Part shown: positions 16,028-23,819 of the stretch, in pieces | Layout: every line of letters starts with the position of its first letter | How positions within the stretch are numbered: position 1 is the stretch's first letter | Assembly: GCF_018531495.1 (NCBI RefSeq) | Contig: NZ_JAHDTI010000013.1 | Coordinates: forward strand, 1 to 64,000 | Length of the DNA: 64,000 nt | Direction of reading: 5' to 3' | Source: Nonomuraea sediminis | Lineage (GTDB): Bacteria; Actinomycetota; Actinomycetes; Streptosporangiales; Streptosporangiaceae | The notes under the pieces: generated by a model | What the model was told of the DNA's origin: nothing | Database searches by the model: none | Seen by the model: only the letters and a program-made list of their open reading frames with translations | Program-made: the position numbers and the translations under genes

Positions 16028-16710
16028 GCGCGGGTCAGTTTGTAGCCCACGCCGTACACGGTCAGCAGCCGGACCGGGCGGCGCGGATCAGGCTCGATCT
16101 TCTTGCGCAGGTTCATCACATGCACGTCGACCGTGCGTTCGGTGATGAACCTGTCGAAGCCGTGGATGCGTTCCAGCAGCTGCTTCCTGGTGAACACCCG
16201 CTCCGGCTCGGCGGCCAGCGTCTCGATGATCCGGAACTCCGCGAGCGTGCAGACCACCGGCGTGTCCGCCGCGGTGACGGTGTGCCTGACCGGGTCCACG
16301 AGGAGATCGCCCGCCTGGAACACCTGGCGATCGGCGTCCTGGGACTTCCCGGTACGGCGCAGCAGAGTCCGTACACGGGCCATCAGCTCCCGCGGGCTGT
16401 ACGGCTTGGCGACATAGTCGTCGGCACCGAGGTCGAGCCCCAACAGCAGATCGTCCTCGGTCGACCTGGCTGTCAGCATCAGGATCGGCAGGTCGGACTC
16501 GGCGCGCAGCACCCGGCAGACGTCCAGCCCGTCGACCTTCGGCATCATCACGTCGAGCACCACGAGGTCGGGATCCGTCCGCCGTGCCTCGTCGATCGCG
16601 GAACGCCCGTCGTGCACGACGAGGACCTCATGGCCCTCCCGCTCCAGGTATCGCCTGAGCAGTTCGGCCTGCTTGGGATCGTCCTCGGCGACCAGCACGT
16701 ACGCGCACAT
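16024..16710 (-). CDS. OmpR/PhoB-family response regulator
   Basis: This 228-aa protein has a receiver domain with acidic pocket AEDD (residues 8-11), phospho-acceptor Asp53 (LVVLDVMMPK), Thr in LTARST and Lys in AKPYSPREL. The C-terminal winged helix (about 130-225) carries RTVDVHVMNLRKKIEPDPRR and TVYGVGYKL, typical of OmpR-type DNA recognition. It is first in the operon with the kinase (4-nt overlap) and is divergent from the transpeptidase gene; 16711-16800 contains three GCATG-like repeats that may be its binding sites. Confidence 0.95.
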   Translation of the reverse strand: MCAYVLVAEDDPKQAELLRRYLEREGHEVLVVHDGRSAIDEARRTDPDLVVLDVMMPKVDGLDVCRVLRAESDLPILMLTARSTEDDLLLGLDLGADDYVAKPYSPRELMARVRTLLRRTGKSQDADRQVFQAGDLLVDPVRHTVTAADTPVVCTLAEFRIIETLAAEPERVFTRKQLLERIHGFDRFITERTVDVHVMNLRKKIEPDPRRPVRLLTVYGVGYKLTRA

Positions 16711-16800
16711 GGCCTGAGGCTATGCGCATGTCAGGGGTGCATATGGGATCTGCATGACGAGCAAACAGGTTTCACACATTCTGTCGCCAGGCTGCGGCGG

Positions 16801-17559
16801 GTGAGAACCAACCTGCTTCGTACGGCTGCTGTGGCGACACTCGCCCTCCTGCTGACCGGCTGTGCGGGCAGCGCGCGCAGTGCCGTACGGCCCGAGCCGG
16901 TGAGCGGTGCCGTACGGCCCGAGCCGGCGAGCGGTGCCGTACGGTCCGAGCCGGCCCGCAGCATCAGTTCGAAGATCGCGACTGTCAAGGGATCTCGGAT
17001 CACGGTCTACCGAGACAAGGAGGGAGGGGCGCAGAGGACGATCACGAGCCCCAACGATTACGGCGCGGCGCGTGCCTTCCTGGTGGAACGTGACGAGGGT
17101 GAGTGGCTCCAGGTGCTGCTGCCGATCCGGCCGAACGGCAGCAAGGGCTGGATCAAGGCCACCGACGTGACGCTCGCGGAGACCGCCTACCGGGTGGAGA
17201 TCGAACGCGGGGCGTTCAGGTTCACGGTCTATGACGGCGACAGGGCCGTCAGGACGGGCAAGGTCGCGACGGGCGAAGCGGGCACACCGACACCTCCAGG
17301 TCGCTACTTCTTCACCGAGCTGGTGAAGCCCGCCGACCCGGGCGGGGCCTACGGCGCCTACGCCTTCGGGCTGAGCGGCTTCTCGCCGGTGCTGAAGAGC
17401 TTCGCCGGCGGCCCGGGCCAGCTGGCGATCCACGGGACGAACAAGCCCTCCGCCATCGGTACGCGGGCCAGCCACGGCTGCGTCCGGATCAGCAACGACG
17501 ACATCACCTGGATGGCGAAGAACCTGGCGATCGGAACTCCGGTCGTCGTCAAGGGCTGA
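16801..17559 (+). CDS. Lipoprotein L,D-transpeptidase (YkuD)
   Basis: This 252-aa protein starts at GTG 16801. The frame is open far upstream, but that part is antisense to the response regulator. A lipobox LLLTGC at about residues 17-22 predicts a lipid anchor. A tandem repeat with GAVRPEP units follows, then an SH3-like segment (YRDKEGGAQRTI to WIKATDVTL). The YkuD catalytic domain holds HGTN and SHGCVRISNDD with the nucleophilic Cys. Such enzymes form 3-3 cross-links or attach proteins to peptidoglycan. Divergent position suggests control by the adjacent two-component system. Confidence 0.9.
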   Translation: MRTNLLRTAAVATLALLLTGCAGSARSAVRPEPVSGAVRPEPASGAVRSEPARSISSKIATVKGSRITVYRDKEGGAQRTITSPNDYGAARAFLVERDEGEWLQVLLPIRPNGSKGWIKATDVTLAETAYRVEIERGAFRFTVYDGDRAVRTGKVATGEAGTPTPPGRYFFTELVKPADPGGAYGAYAFGLSGFSPVLKSFAGGPGQLAIHGTNKPSAIGTRASHGCVRISNDDITWMAKNLAIGTPVVVKG

Positions 17560-17588
17560 GGCCCGACTTGAATGAACAGGGGAACCCT

Positions 17589-17792
17589 ATGAAGATCAAA
17601 GCCACGCTCATCGGCATCGGCGCGGCGCTGGCCCTGACCGTGGGCCTCGCAGGCCTCTCGGGCACGGCCTCGGCCGAGCCCAAGCAGCCGTCTCCCTCGC
17701 CCTCCGTGGCGCCGGCCGACCAGCGGCCCAAGGTCAAGTCGACTGCGGGTCCGAAGGAGCCCGTCGTCATCAAGCCGGCCTACACCGGCTGA
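17589..17792 (+). CDS. Small secreted protein, 67 aa
   Basis: Starts at ATG 17589 with GGGGAA upstream. A signal peptide (KIKATLIGIGAALALTVGLA, cleaved after TASA) precedes a short Pro/Ser/Lys-rich mature part of about 40 residues. It follows the L,D-transpeptidase by 29 bp and is likely in the same operon. It could be a substrate or cell-wall anchor partner, but no family is recognised. Confidence 0.65.
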   Translation: MKIKATLIGIGAALALTVGLAGLSGTASAEPKQPSPSPSVAPADQRPKVKSTAGPKEPVVIKPAYTG

Positions 17793-18205
17793 TCGTGGCG
17801 CGCCCCACTTCGACGCGGTCGACGGGCTCGCCCTGGTGATCCCGGTCGGCGCCAGGCCCGAGACGAGCGCCGCGACGGCGTCGTAGCGCACGCCGGCCGG
17901 CTGTGCCAGGCGCCGCCGTACTTCCTCTCCTGCCCGCGGTCGCATCAGCGACCAGGCCATCGCGGGCAGGAGCAGGATCCCGTACGCCTGTTTGCGGTGG
18001 GGAGGGACCGGGGTTTCCTCTCCGGTAACAAGGCCGTGTTCGACGAGGTCTCGGTCCTCTGGCGCGATCTACGGGCAGCCGGTGGCGTATCTCGCGTTCT
18101 GTATCGCGGGGTCGTTGACCGGTTTTGTCTGCTGTTGGGGAGGGTCGCGCTGGGGTAGCGAGGGGCGCGCCCCGCGGGGTGGATCCTCGTGGGGCGCGGG
18201 TGGTG
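17793..18205. other. Gene-free stretch with the second msrA-end/flank copy
   Basis: 17793-17990 contains minus-strand codon-biased text (RKQAYGILLLPAMAWSL then RPRAGEEVRRRLAQPAG), likely a fragment of a lost membrane protein. 17995-18026 encodes a damaged msrA tail (GGTGVSSPV, with Cys changed to Ser), and 18027-18056 repeats 14188-14217. The following bases to about 18160 read as plus-strand coding text (NKAVFDEVSVLWRDLRAAGG), another fragment without a start. Nothing intact is seen. Confidence 0.5.
18007..18056 (+). repeat. Direct repeat, copy 2 (msrA tail plus flank)
   Basis: ACCGGGGTTTCCTCTCCGGT (18007-18026) matches 14144-14163 at 19 of 20 bases and runs straight into AACAAGGCCGTG..., which in copy 1 comes 24 bp later. 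Together the two copies bracket the kinase/transpeptidase segment. Confidence 0.75.
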
Positions 18206-18481
18206 CTACATGTGCTGGTGCTGGTTCATGTGGTGGTGCTGGTTCCACCACGAGTTCTTGCACCACTGCTTCTCCCAGTGGCCGTGGGACCAGCACCACT
18301 TGCACCAGCGGTGGTGCGAGTCCCACATCCACTTGCACTTTTTGGCCGAGTGTACGGCCTGCCTGGCCGGGACCGAGCAGCTTGGAGTCGTGGATGCGCT
18401 TGCTGCCGAGGTCGTGACCGCTCCGGTGAGCGTGAATGTCGAAGCCGCGAGCGCGGCGCCGATGACGAGGCGCTTGAGCAT
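18206..18481 (-). CDS. Secreted Trp/His/Cys-rich small protein, 91 aa
   Basis: Starts at ATG 18481, with GGGAGTGA upstream. Residues 1-31 form a clear signal peptide (MLKRLVIGAALAASTFTLTG, then ASAS). The mature 60 residues are extraordinary: about 10 Trp, 11 His and 5 Cys, with motifs CKWMWDSHHRWCKWCW, WCKNSWWN and a His-rich tail HHHMNQHQHM. This could bind metal ions or haem, or insert in membranes as an antimicrobial peptide. I know no family like it. The composition is not an artefact of repeats at the DNA level, although GGTGGTGCTGG-like triplets occur. Neighbouring genes do not fix a role. Confidence 0.65.
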   Translation of the reverse strand: MLKRLVIGAALAASTFTLTGAVTTSAASASTTPSCSVPARQAVHSAKKCKWMWDSHHRWCKWCWSHGHWEKQWCKNSWWNQHHHMNQHQHM

Positions 18482-18883
18482 CAGAGATCACTCCCTGATC
18501 GAAGGCCCAGGCGGTGCCCGGGCGGATGGAACGCGCCTAATCCCGGCCACCTGGACACGCGAATAGGGCGCGGTTGAACGTAATGAGGCTAACCAGAGGC
18601 GGCTCCCGCAGTCGCCCTTTGGGGAGCAAAACCTCATGTCCGACATTTCGATACATATTTCGAACATAGGCTATAAAGCCTGACAAATGGGGCTTCGGGC
18701 GTGAGGTTGGATCATGAGGGCGACCTGCAAATTTGCCGCCTCGAAGGGGCGTAGGGCGAAGCGGGAGGCCCGTGTACCCCGGGATTGTCAAGAGACTCCT
18801 GGCGTGATGGCAAACATGAGGAAAGCGGCAATCTTTAGGTTTTTCGGAATGCCGCGACTTTTATACCTGTACTGGGTTGTGGA
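18482..18883. other. AT-richer intergenic stretch without a gene
   Basis: About 400 bp with visibly lower GC, especially 18640-18690 and 18830-18870. It should hold the promoter of the Trp/His-rich gene on the minus strand. Short frames here lack ribosome binding sites and family features. No terminator with a strong stem is seen. Confidence 0.4.
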
Positions 18884-19384
18884 TCACGGGAGGTCGATGA
18901 ATCCGAGGCGGCGGTTCATCGAGATGGCCGAATCGTTGCGGGGGTGGTGGATGGTGTCGAGCCAGCGGCACCCCTGGTCGCGTACGAATCGTATGGCGAG
19001 GAGCTTGAGCGCCAGGGAGAGGCCTCGGCCGCGGTAGGGGCGCAGGACGCCGGTCATCTCGCTGAAGGCGCGGCCTTCGGGGTGGAGCGATGTGGCGGAC
19101 ATGCCGATCCAGGTGTCGCCGTCGAGGGCCACGATGATGCCTTCCGGGGTGAAGGAAGGGACCTCGATGCGTTCTGCCACGTAGGACTCGTAGCTGTAGA
19201 ACTCGCCTCGCTCGGGGATGTCGGCCGAGCACGTCTTGTTGAGCTCGTAGAGGGCGCGCCGGTTGTCCGGGGTGTCGGTCATCGGGGTGAACCAGATGCC
19301 GGACGTCAGGGCGCGTTGGAGGTAGGGCTCGAACTCCTTCTCATCGAATGCGTCAACGTCGAGCCGGAGGCGTACCCAGTCCAT
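18884..19384 (-). CDS. GNAT-family N-acetyltransferase
   Basis: This 166-aa protein starts at ATG 19384. It is a second-half type GNAT with acetyl-CoA binding motif VLRPYRGRGLSLALKLLAI (Q/RxxGxG/A form) and a C-terminal ISMNRRLGFIDLP, as in MshD-like and RimI-like enzymes. The first half (TPMTDTPDNRRALYELN) is typical of a tandem-domain ancestor. The substrate is unknown. The region 19385-19615 between it and the next gene holds nothing recognisable. Confidence 0.85.
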   Translation of the reverse strand: MDWVRLRLDVDAFDEKEFEPYLQRALTSGIWFTPMTDTPDNRRALYELNKTCSADIPERGEFYSYESYVAERIEVPSFTPEGIIVALDGDTWIGMSATSLHPEGRAFSEMTGVLRPYRGRGLSLALKLLAIRFVRDQGCRWLDTIHHPRNDSAISMNRRLGFIDLP

Positions 19385-19615
19385 GGCGCGACCCTATCGG
19401 CGGACGTCGTAGGGCTTTCCGCGACGCTCACCTGCTGCGTGCCGCCACGGCGCCTCGTAACCGTGGCGAGGGCGGTCTTCGGTTGGCCGCCGTACAAGGG
19501 CGCCGACCTGGCCGTACATCCTCTTGCTGACTCGGCGCCCGGGAGGGTGGCTCGGGCAGGGAGAGGAGCCGGAGGTCGGGGAGTTCACGTTCGGCGGTGG
19601 CCGGGCGGATGGACC

Positions 19616-19996
19616 TCAGCGGTCGAACCACCTGCCCGCGGCGGGCAGCAGGAGCAGCACGATGACCGCCGCGGGAAGCAGCGCGTTGGGCGACAGCAGG
19701 CGCAGGATCCGCACGCTCGAGTCGGCGACCATCGGCCCCAGGTAGGCCGTCGCCGCGACGACCTGCAAGGCGATCATGGACCAGCGGATGAGCCGCCGCC
19801 GCGTGTCGAAGCGGCCCATCACCAGGCCCAGCGCGACCGTCAGGGCTATGCCGCCGCTCAGGATCAGCGCCGGCAGCCAGTCGATGCCGCCGGCGAGCAT
19901 CAGGCTGCCGGAGATGAGCAGCGCGACGATCGCGAAGGCGACCTGCAGCGTGACGATGAATCTGGCGGCACTGACCACTTTCGGCACGGGCGTCAT
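19616..19996 (-). CDS. Small integral membrane protein, 126 aa
   Basis: ATG 19996 overlaps the stop of the TetR gene, so it is in that operon. Four hydrophobic segments are seen (FIVTLQVAFAIVALLI, LPALILSGGIALTVAL, MIALQVVAATAYL, LLPAAVIVLLLLPA), with a conserved-looking FDTRRRLIRW loop. No named family is recognised. It may be the target or effector of the TetR regulator. Confidence 0.7.
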   Translation of the reverse strand: MTPVPKVVSAARFIVTLQVAFAIVALLISGSLMLAGGIDWLPALILSGGIALTVALGLVMGRFDTRRRLIRWSMIALQVVAATAYLGPMVADSSVRILRLLSPNALLPAAVIVLLLLPAAGRWFDR

Positions 19997-20616
19997 TCTA
20001 GGCGCGTGATCTTCTTTCGTACGGCACGCCGAACCAGGGGCCCCATGTCGTCCAGCACAGCCACCAGGACGGCCAGTTGCTCCAGCGAGTCGAATGCCCG
20101 GGTGGCGGACGAGGGATCGACCCCCTCGTACAGCTCCAGCCCCACGAACGCGGCCGCGGTGGCCCTGGCCAGCCCCGCCACGTCGGCGAACTCGGCCAGC
20201 GGTGAGTCGGCGAGCACCCGGGCGAGCGTCCGCTCCACCTCGGCCACCCAGAGCCCGAGCCCGGCGGCCGTGGCGGGCGCCAGCGCGGCGTCGGTCTGGC
20301 TGCCCGCGAGGAGCTGGGCGAGCGCCGCGACGTTGCCCGCGGCCCGCTCCTCCTCGTGGACGGCCCGCCCGAGCGCGAGCAACTCGCGCAGCGTGGTGAC
20401 GGCGGCGAAGCGCTCCCGGTAGGCGGCCACCCGCTGCTCGGAGCCGTGCAGGCAGGCGTCGGCCAGCAGCTGGTCGACGCTGCCGAAGTGATAGAACACC
20501 AGCGCCTGGTTCACGCCGGCCGCGGCGGCGATGGTCCGGGCGGATACGCCCGCGATGCCCTGTGTCTTCAATGTCTCCAGCGCTGCCTCGAGCAGCTTGG
20601 AACGGGTGTCGCCCAC
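19993..20616 (-). CDS. TetR-family transcriptional regulator
   Basis: This 207-aa repressor is best started at GTG 20616 (VGDTRSKLLEAALETL), as the longer frame to 20709 runs over the divergent gene. The N-terminal helix-turn-helix is ISARTIAAAAGVNQALVFYHF-like (here AGVSARTIAAAAGV, NQALVFYHFGSVDQLL). The C-terminal half is an all-helical ligand domain. It is divergent from the MmcQ/YjbR gene (37 bp between starts), so it may repress both sides. Confidence 0.9.
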   Translation of the reverse strand: MGDTRSKLLEAALETLKTQGIAGVSARTIAAAAGVNQALVFYHFGSVDQLLADACLHGSEQRVAAYRERFAAVTTLRELLALGRAVHEEERAAGNVAALAQLLAGSQTDAALAPATAAGLGLWVAEVERTLARVLADSPLAEFADVAGLARATAAAFVGLELYEGVDPSSATRAFDSLEQLAVLVAVLDDMGPLVRRAVRKKITRLE

Positions 20617-20653
20617 CCCCAAAGTGTCGCCGAGATTTGGTACACAAGAGGCC

Positions 20654-21004
20654 ATGGGTGTGAGTGTCGACGAGTTCCTGCACGTGCTGGAGGAGCTGCC
20701 CGAATACAAGGTGTCCGACGGAGGCAGCTGGCAGGCGCTGAAGGTGCGCGGCAGGGGCTTCGGCTACCTGTGGGAGGAGACCAGGACCGTCGGCCTCAAG
20801 AACACCGTCGACGAGCAGCTGGCGCTGGTCGCGGAGCGGCCGGACGTGTTCGAGATCCAGTTCACCGCTGGGCGTTTTGGGTGGGTTGTGGTGCATCTCG
20901 ATAAGATTGATCGGGATGAGTTGTTCGAGCTGGTGGCGGAGGCGTGGTGTCTGACCGCGCCCAGGGACATGGTGGCCGCCTTCGAGGAGAAGCTCCAGCT
21001 GTGA
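20654..21004 (+). CDS. MmcQ/YjbR-family protein
   Basis: 116 aa from ATG 20654. The protein has the YjbR-like pattern LEELPEYKVSDGGSWQALKV, the GYLWEETRTVGLKNTVDEQ segment, FGWVVVHLDKIDRDEL and a final EAWCLTAP. Members bind DNA in vitro or have an uncharacterised role. It overlaps the next gene by GTGA. Confidence 0.8.
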   Translation: MGVSVDEFLHVLEELPEYKVSDGGSWQALKVRGRGFGYLWEETRTVGLKNTVDEQLALVAERPDVFEIQFTAGRFGWVVVHLDKIDRDELFELVAEAWCLTAPRDMVAAFEEKLQL

Positions 21005-21450
21005 CGCTGCGCGCCTGGCGCGCCGGCGACGCGCCGGTGGTGCTGCGCGCGTTCCAGGCGGCCGACATGGCACGGCAGACGCCGTGGCCGATCCTGACGC
21101 TCAAGGACGCCCAGGGCTGGATCGCCTCGTGGGAGGGCGTGGGTGACGCCTTCGCCGTGCTCCTCGACGGCAGGATCGCCGGCAACGTGGCGCTGACCGG
21201 CGTCGAGGTCTCCTACTGGACCGCACCCGAGGCCAGGGGCCAGGGCGTGGCCACGGCGGCGGTCAACGCGCTGGCCAGGTGGGCGTTCGAGGAGCGCGGG
21301 CTGTTCCGGCTGGAGCTCGGGCATCGCACCGACAATCCGGCCTCGTGCACGGTCGCGCTGAAGGCCGGGTTCCGCCCGGAGGGGGTGGATGACGACGTCG
21401 AGCGGCATGCGCGGCTCGCCACCGACCCGGGAGCTGATCTACGCTCGTGA
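21001..21450 (+). CDS. GNAT-family acetyltransferase (RimJ-like)
   Basis: 149 aa from GTG 21001, translationally coupled to the YjbR gene. It begins with the LRAWRAGDAPVVLRAF pattern of ribosomal-protein-type GNATs, has the acetyl-CoA motif APEARGQGVATAAVNAL and ends with NPASCTVALKAGFRPEG. It probably acetylates an amine on a small molecule or protein; the substrate is unknown. Confidence 0.9.
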   Translation: MTLRAWRAGDAPVVLRAFQAADMARQTPWPILTLKDAQGWIASWEGVGDAFAVLLDGRIAGNVALTGVEVSYWTAPEARGQGVATAAVNALARWAFEERGLFRLELGHRTDNPASCTVALKAGFRPEGVDDDVERHARLATDPGADLRS

Positions 21451-21451
21451 G

Positions 21452-21829
21452 GTGGACAGCGAGAGCCGGGCCGCGGCCGGTCTGCTGGCGACCCTGACCC
21501 GGGTGGCGCACCTCCTCGCCGACCTCCACCATCCCTTCGCCCGCAGTGCCGCCTTCTCGTACTACGTCCCGCCCGCGGGGACCAGGATGGGCACCGTCTT
21601 CACGCTGCCCGACGGCCGCGAGGTCCAGATCGCCCTCACGGTCACCAGCGACGCCCGCGGCTTCGCCGTCGACGGCGCCATCACCGCCGAGGACGAGGTC
21701 CTCCTCGCGTTACCGCGCAAGCGCACCCCCGACATCGACGAGGGCCTGGCCGTGCTCGACGACTACGCCGACCAGCTCGCCCGCCCCGCGGTCCGCATTC
21801 TGGACGGATTATTGGACGACATTGTCTGA
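21452..21829 (+). CDS. Hypothetical protein, about 125 aa
   Basis: The best start is the GTG at 21452 just after the GNAT gene; an ATG at 21389 would overlap it by 62 bp. The protein has a helical first third (TLTRVAHLLADLHH), then beta-rich text (MGTVFTLPDGREVQIALTV) and a helical end (LDDYADQLARPAV). No family is recognised. Its end carries half of the palindrome that lies before the next gene. Confidence 0.55.
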   Translation: MDSESRAAAGLLATLTRVAHLLADLHHPFARSAAFSYYVPPAGTRMGTVFTLPDGREVQIALTVTSDARGFAVDGAITAEDEVLLALPRKRTPDIDEGLAVLDDYADQLARPAVRILDGLLDDIV

Positions 21830-21841
21830 TTGTCAGACAAT
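21821..21841. promoter_or_regulatory. Perfect palindrome, probable GntR operator
   Basis: ATTGTCTGA and TCAGACAAT form a perfect 9-bp inverted repeat with a TTG centre, immediately before the exporter start (GTG 21842 or ATG 21848). The GntR gene lies last in the same operon. FadR-type GntR proteins bind short palindromes with a TNGTNNNACNA-like core; TGTCTGATTGTCAGACA fits loosely. Feedback control of the operon is likely. Confidence 0.65.
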
Positions 21842-21847
21842 GTGAGT

Positions 21848-22720
21848 ATGAGGAACGGACCTTTCGCCGTGCTCGGCGCCGCCGTGCTCTGGGGCACCGC
21901 GGGCACCGCCGGGCTGCTCGTCTCGGCCGACTCGGTGGCGCTGGCCGCCGCCCGCCTGGTCATCGGCGGCGCGGCGCTGGCTCTGCTGGCCGACAGGAAG
22001 ACGGTTACCCCGCGCCTGCTGCTCGCCGCGGTCGCGGTCGCCGCCTACCAACTGTGCTTCTTCGCCGCCGTCGGCCGCACCGGCGTCGCGATCGGCACCG
22101 TGGTGGCCATCGGCAGCGGCCCCGTCTTCACAGGGCTGCTGTCCTGGCTGCTGTACGGCAGGCGCCCAGGAGCCCGCTGGGCGGTGGCCACCGCGGCGGC
22201 CGTCGCCGGATGCGCGGCCCTGATCGTGGGAGGCGGCGCCCAGGCGGGCGGCCAGGTGGTCTCCGGCGTGCTGCTCGCGCTGCTCGGCGGCCTGGTCTAC
22301 GCCTTCTACGCGGTCACCGCGGCCGACGCGATCGACCGGGGCGCGAGCTCCAACGCCGTGATGGGCGTCCTGTTCGGCGGCGCCGCGGTCATCATGCTGC
22401 CGATCCTGCTCTGGCGCGGCGTGTCCTGGCTGGCCGAGCCGCGCGCCCTGCTCGCCGCCGTCTACCTGGGCCTGGCCTGCACGGCGCTGGCCTACCTGCT
22501 GTACGGCAGGGGCCTGCGCACCACCCCGGTGGCCACCGCCGCCACGCTGGCCCTGGCCGAGCCCGCCGTCGCGGCCCTGCTCGGCCTGGTGGTGCTCGGA
22601 GAGCGGCTGACCCCGGTCTCGGTCGCCGGACTGATCCTCCTCGCGGGGAGCCTGGTGGCCGTGTCGGTGTCAGAATGGCCCCGACGGCCGGCCGTACTGG
22701 AGAAGGAAGTCTCGTGCTGA
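21848..22720 (+). CDS. EamA/DMT-family exporter
   Basis: 290 aa from ATG 21848 (GTG 21842 is also possible). It has ten hydrophobic segments in two five-helix repeats, starting FAVLGAAVLWGTAGTAGLL and with the second repeat beginning VVSGVLLALLGGLVYAFYAV. The end LALAEPAVAALLGLVVLGER is a signature of the drug/metabolite transporter superfamily. It probably exports an amino acid, purine or drug. It overlaps the GntR gene by 7 nt. Confidence 0.92.
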   Translation: MRNGPFAVLGAAVLWGTAGTAGLLVSADSVALAAARLVIGGAALALLADRKTVTPRLLLAAVAVAAYQLCFFAAVGRTGVAIGTVVAIGSGPVFTGLLSWLLYGRRPGARWAVATAAAVAGCAALIVGGGAQAGGQVVSGVLLALLGGLVYAFYAVTAADAIDRGASSNAVMGVLFGGAAVIMLPILLWRGVSWLAEPRALLAAVYLGLACTALAYLLYGRGLRTTPVATAATLALAEPAVAALLGLVVLGERLTPVSVAGLILLAGSLVAVSVSEWPRRPAVLEKEVSC

Positions 22721-23325
22721 AGACCGTGTCAGCGGTGGGAGCGCTGGCGGACGCCCTGCGCGGGCGGATCCTGTCCGGTGAGATCGAGGCCGGGCGGTCG
22801 CTGCCCGAGCAGGAGGTCGCGGCCGAGTACGGGGTGGCGCGGCCGACCGTGCGCGAGGCGCTGGCGGTGCTGGTGCACGAGGGGCTCCTCCGCAGGGAGC
22901 GCAACCGCAGCGCCCACGTCCCCGAGGTGACGGTCTCCGACCTGGACGATTTGATGTACGTACGCAGGCCGCTCGAGGACCTGATGGTCGAGGCGGTCAC
23001 CGGGCGCCGGGTGTCCGGCGCCGAGGAGGCGCTCGCGCGGATGGCGGCGCTGCCGTCCGACGCGCCGTGGTCGTCGGCGGTGGCCGAGCACATGGCCCTG
23101 CACGAGGCGCTGATCGAGGCGGTCGGCAGCCCGCGGCTCGAGCGCCTGTACGGCGTGCTGGCCGCCGAGACCCGGCTGGGGCTGGTCGGGCTGCGCGAGG
23201 TCTACACCGACAGGGACGTGCTGGTCAGCGAGCACCGCGAGTTGCTGGACGCGATCGCGGAGGGCCCGATCGCGGCCGCCAAGGCCATGGTCAGGGATCA
23301 CCTGAGCCACTCCTGGGGGCGGTAA
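22714..23325 (+). CDS. GntR-family regulator (FadR/FCD type)
   Basis: 203 aa from GTG 22714 with AGAAGGAAG before it. The winged helix reads LADALRGRILSGEIEAGRSL, then EVAAEYGVARPTVREALAVL and EGLLRRERNR. The FCD ligand domain follows, with metal/ligand residues in EHMALHEALIEA and SEHRELLDAI. It probably senses the compound exported by the upstream transporter and acts at the palindrome 21821-21841. Confidence 0.92.
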   Translation: MLKTVSAVGALADALRGRILSGEIEAGRSLPEQEVAAEYGVARPTVREALAVLVHEGLLRRERNRSAHVPEVTVSDLDDLMYVRRPLEDLMVEAVTGRRVSGAEEALARMAALPSDAPWSSAVAEHMALHEALIEAVGSPRLERLYGVLAAETRLGLVGLREVYTDRDVLVSEHRELLDAIAEGPIAAAKAMVRDHLSHSWGR

Positions 23326-23374
23326 CACCCCGGGCTCTTGCGGGACAGGCCGATTCCTCGCAAGAATCGCGCCC

Positions 23375-23725
23375 ATGCACGGCAACCCGATGCCGGACTC
23401 CTACGTGTACGTCACGGAAGAGGGCGTGACCCGTCACTACTCCGACGGGAGCGTCGAAGCTCTGGCGTGGGAGGACGTCGTCGAGGTCCGCGTGGTGACC
23501 GAGTCCGGGGCAGACGTCCTGTACATCCTGCTCGATCGTGACGGCGAGGGCTGCGTGGTGCCGCGCTCGGCGACCGACGCCACGTTCCTGGCCCGGCTGC
23601 GCTACCTGCCCGACTTCGACCTCGACCGGCTGCATCTGGCCTCCGAGTCGGCGCACGACGGCGTGGTGGTCGTCTGGCGCAGCCCGGATCCGCCGACCGC
23701 GCTGCCGGACCTGGAGTATGACTAG
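23375..23725 (+). CDS. Hypothetical protein, 116 aa
   Basis: ATG 23375 or 23390. The sequence begins PDSYVYVTEEGVTRHYSDGS and alternates beta strands (VEVRVVTESGADVLYILL) with loops, like a PH-fold-type small protein, and contains WEDVVEV and DATFLARLRYLPDFDL. Proteins of this sort occur widely in actinomycetes without a known role. No operon partner is evident. Confidence 0.7.
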   Translation: MHGNPMPDSYVYVTEEGVTRHYSDGSVEALAWEDVVEVRVVTESGADVLYILLDRDGEGCVVPRSATDATFLARLRYLPDFDLDRLHLASESAHDGVVVVWRSPDPPTALPDLEYD

Positions 23726-23759
23726 AGATTTCTCGTACCGATTGAGGATGCTCTCCACC

Positions 23760-23794
23760 CCTTGCTTGTGAATAATTTCCCGATTCAAGCAAGG
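23760..23794. promoter_or_regulatory. Inverted repeat in the leader of the beta-helix gene
   Basis: CCTTGCTTG (23760-23768) and CAAGCAAGG (23786-23794) form a perfect 9-bp stem with a 17-nt AT-rich loop, 26 bp before the start codon. It could be an operator, a 5' hairpin, or the weak terminator of the gene upstream. Confidence 0.5.
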
Positions 23795-23819
23795 CACTTT
23801 TGTGGGGATAGGGGGAGCG

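Noticed and set aside
16120..16800. Long upstream extension of the L,D-transpeptidase frame
   Set aside because: It is antisense to the response regulator; the lipoprotein signal fixes the start at 16801.
17358..17960. A 200-codon minus-strand frame
   Set aside because: Most of it is antisense to the transpeptidase. Only the first 55 codons look like coding text, and these are probably a fragment.
18181..18340. Trp/His-rich peptide as a low-complexity artefact
   Set aside because: Partly rejected: the DNA has TGG/CAC-rich triplets, but a signal peptide, a start with a ribosome binding site and non-repetitive order of residues favour a real gene.
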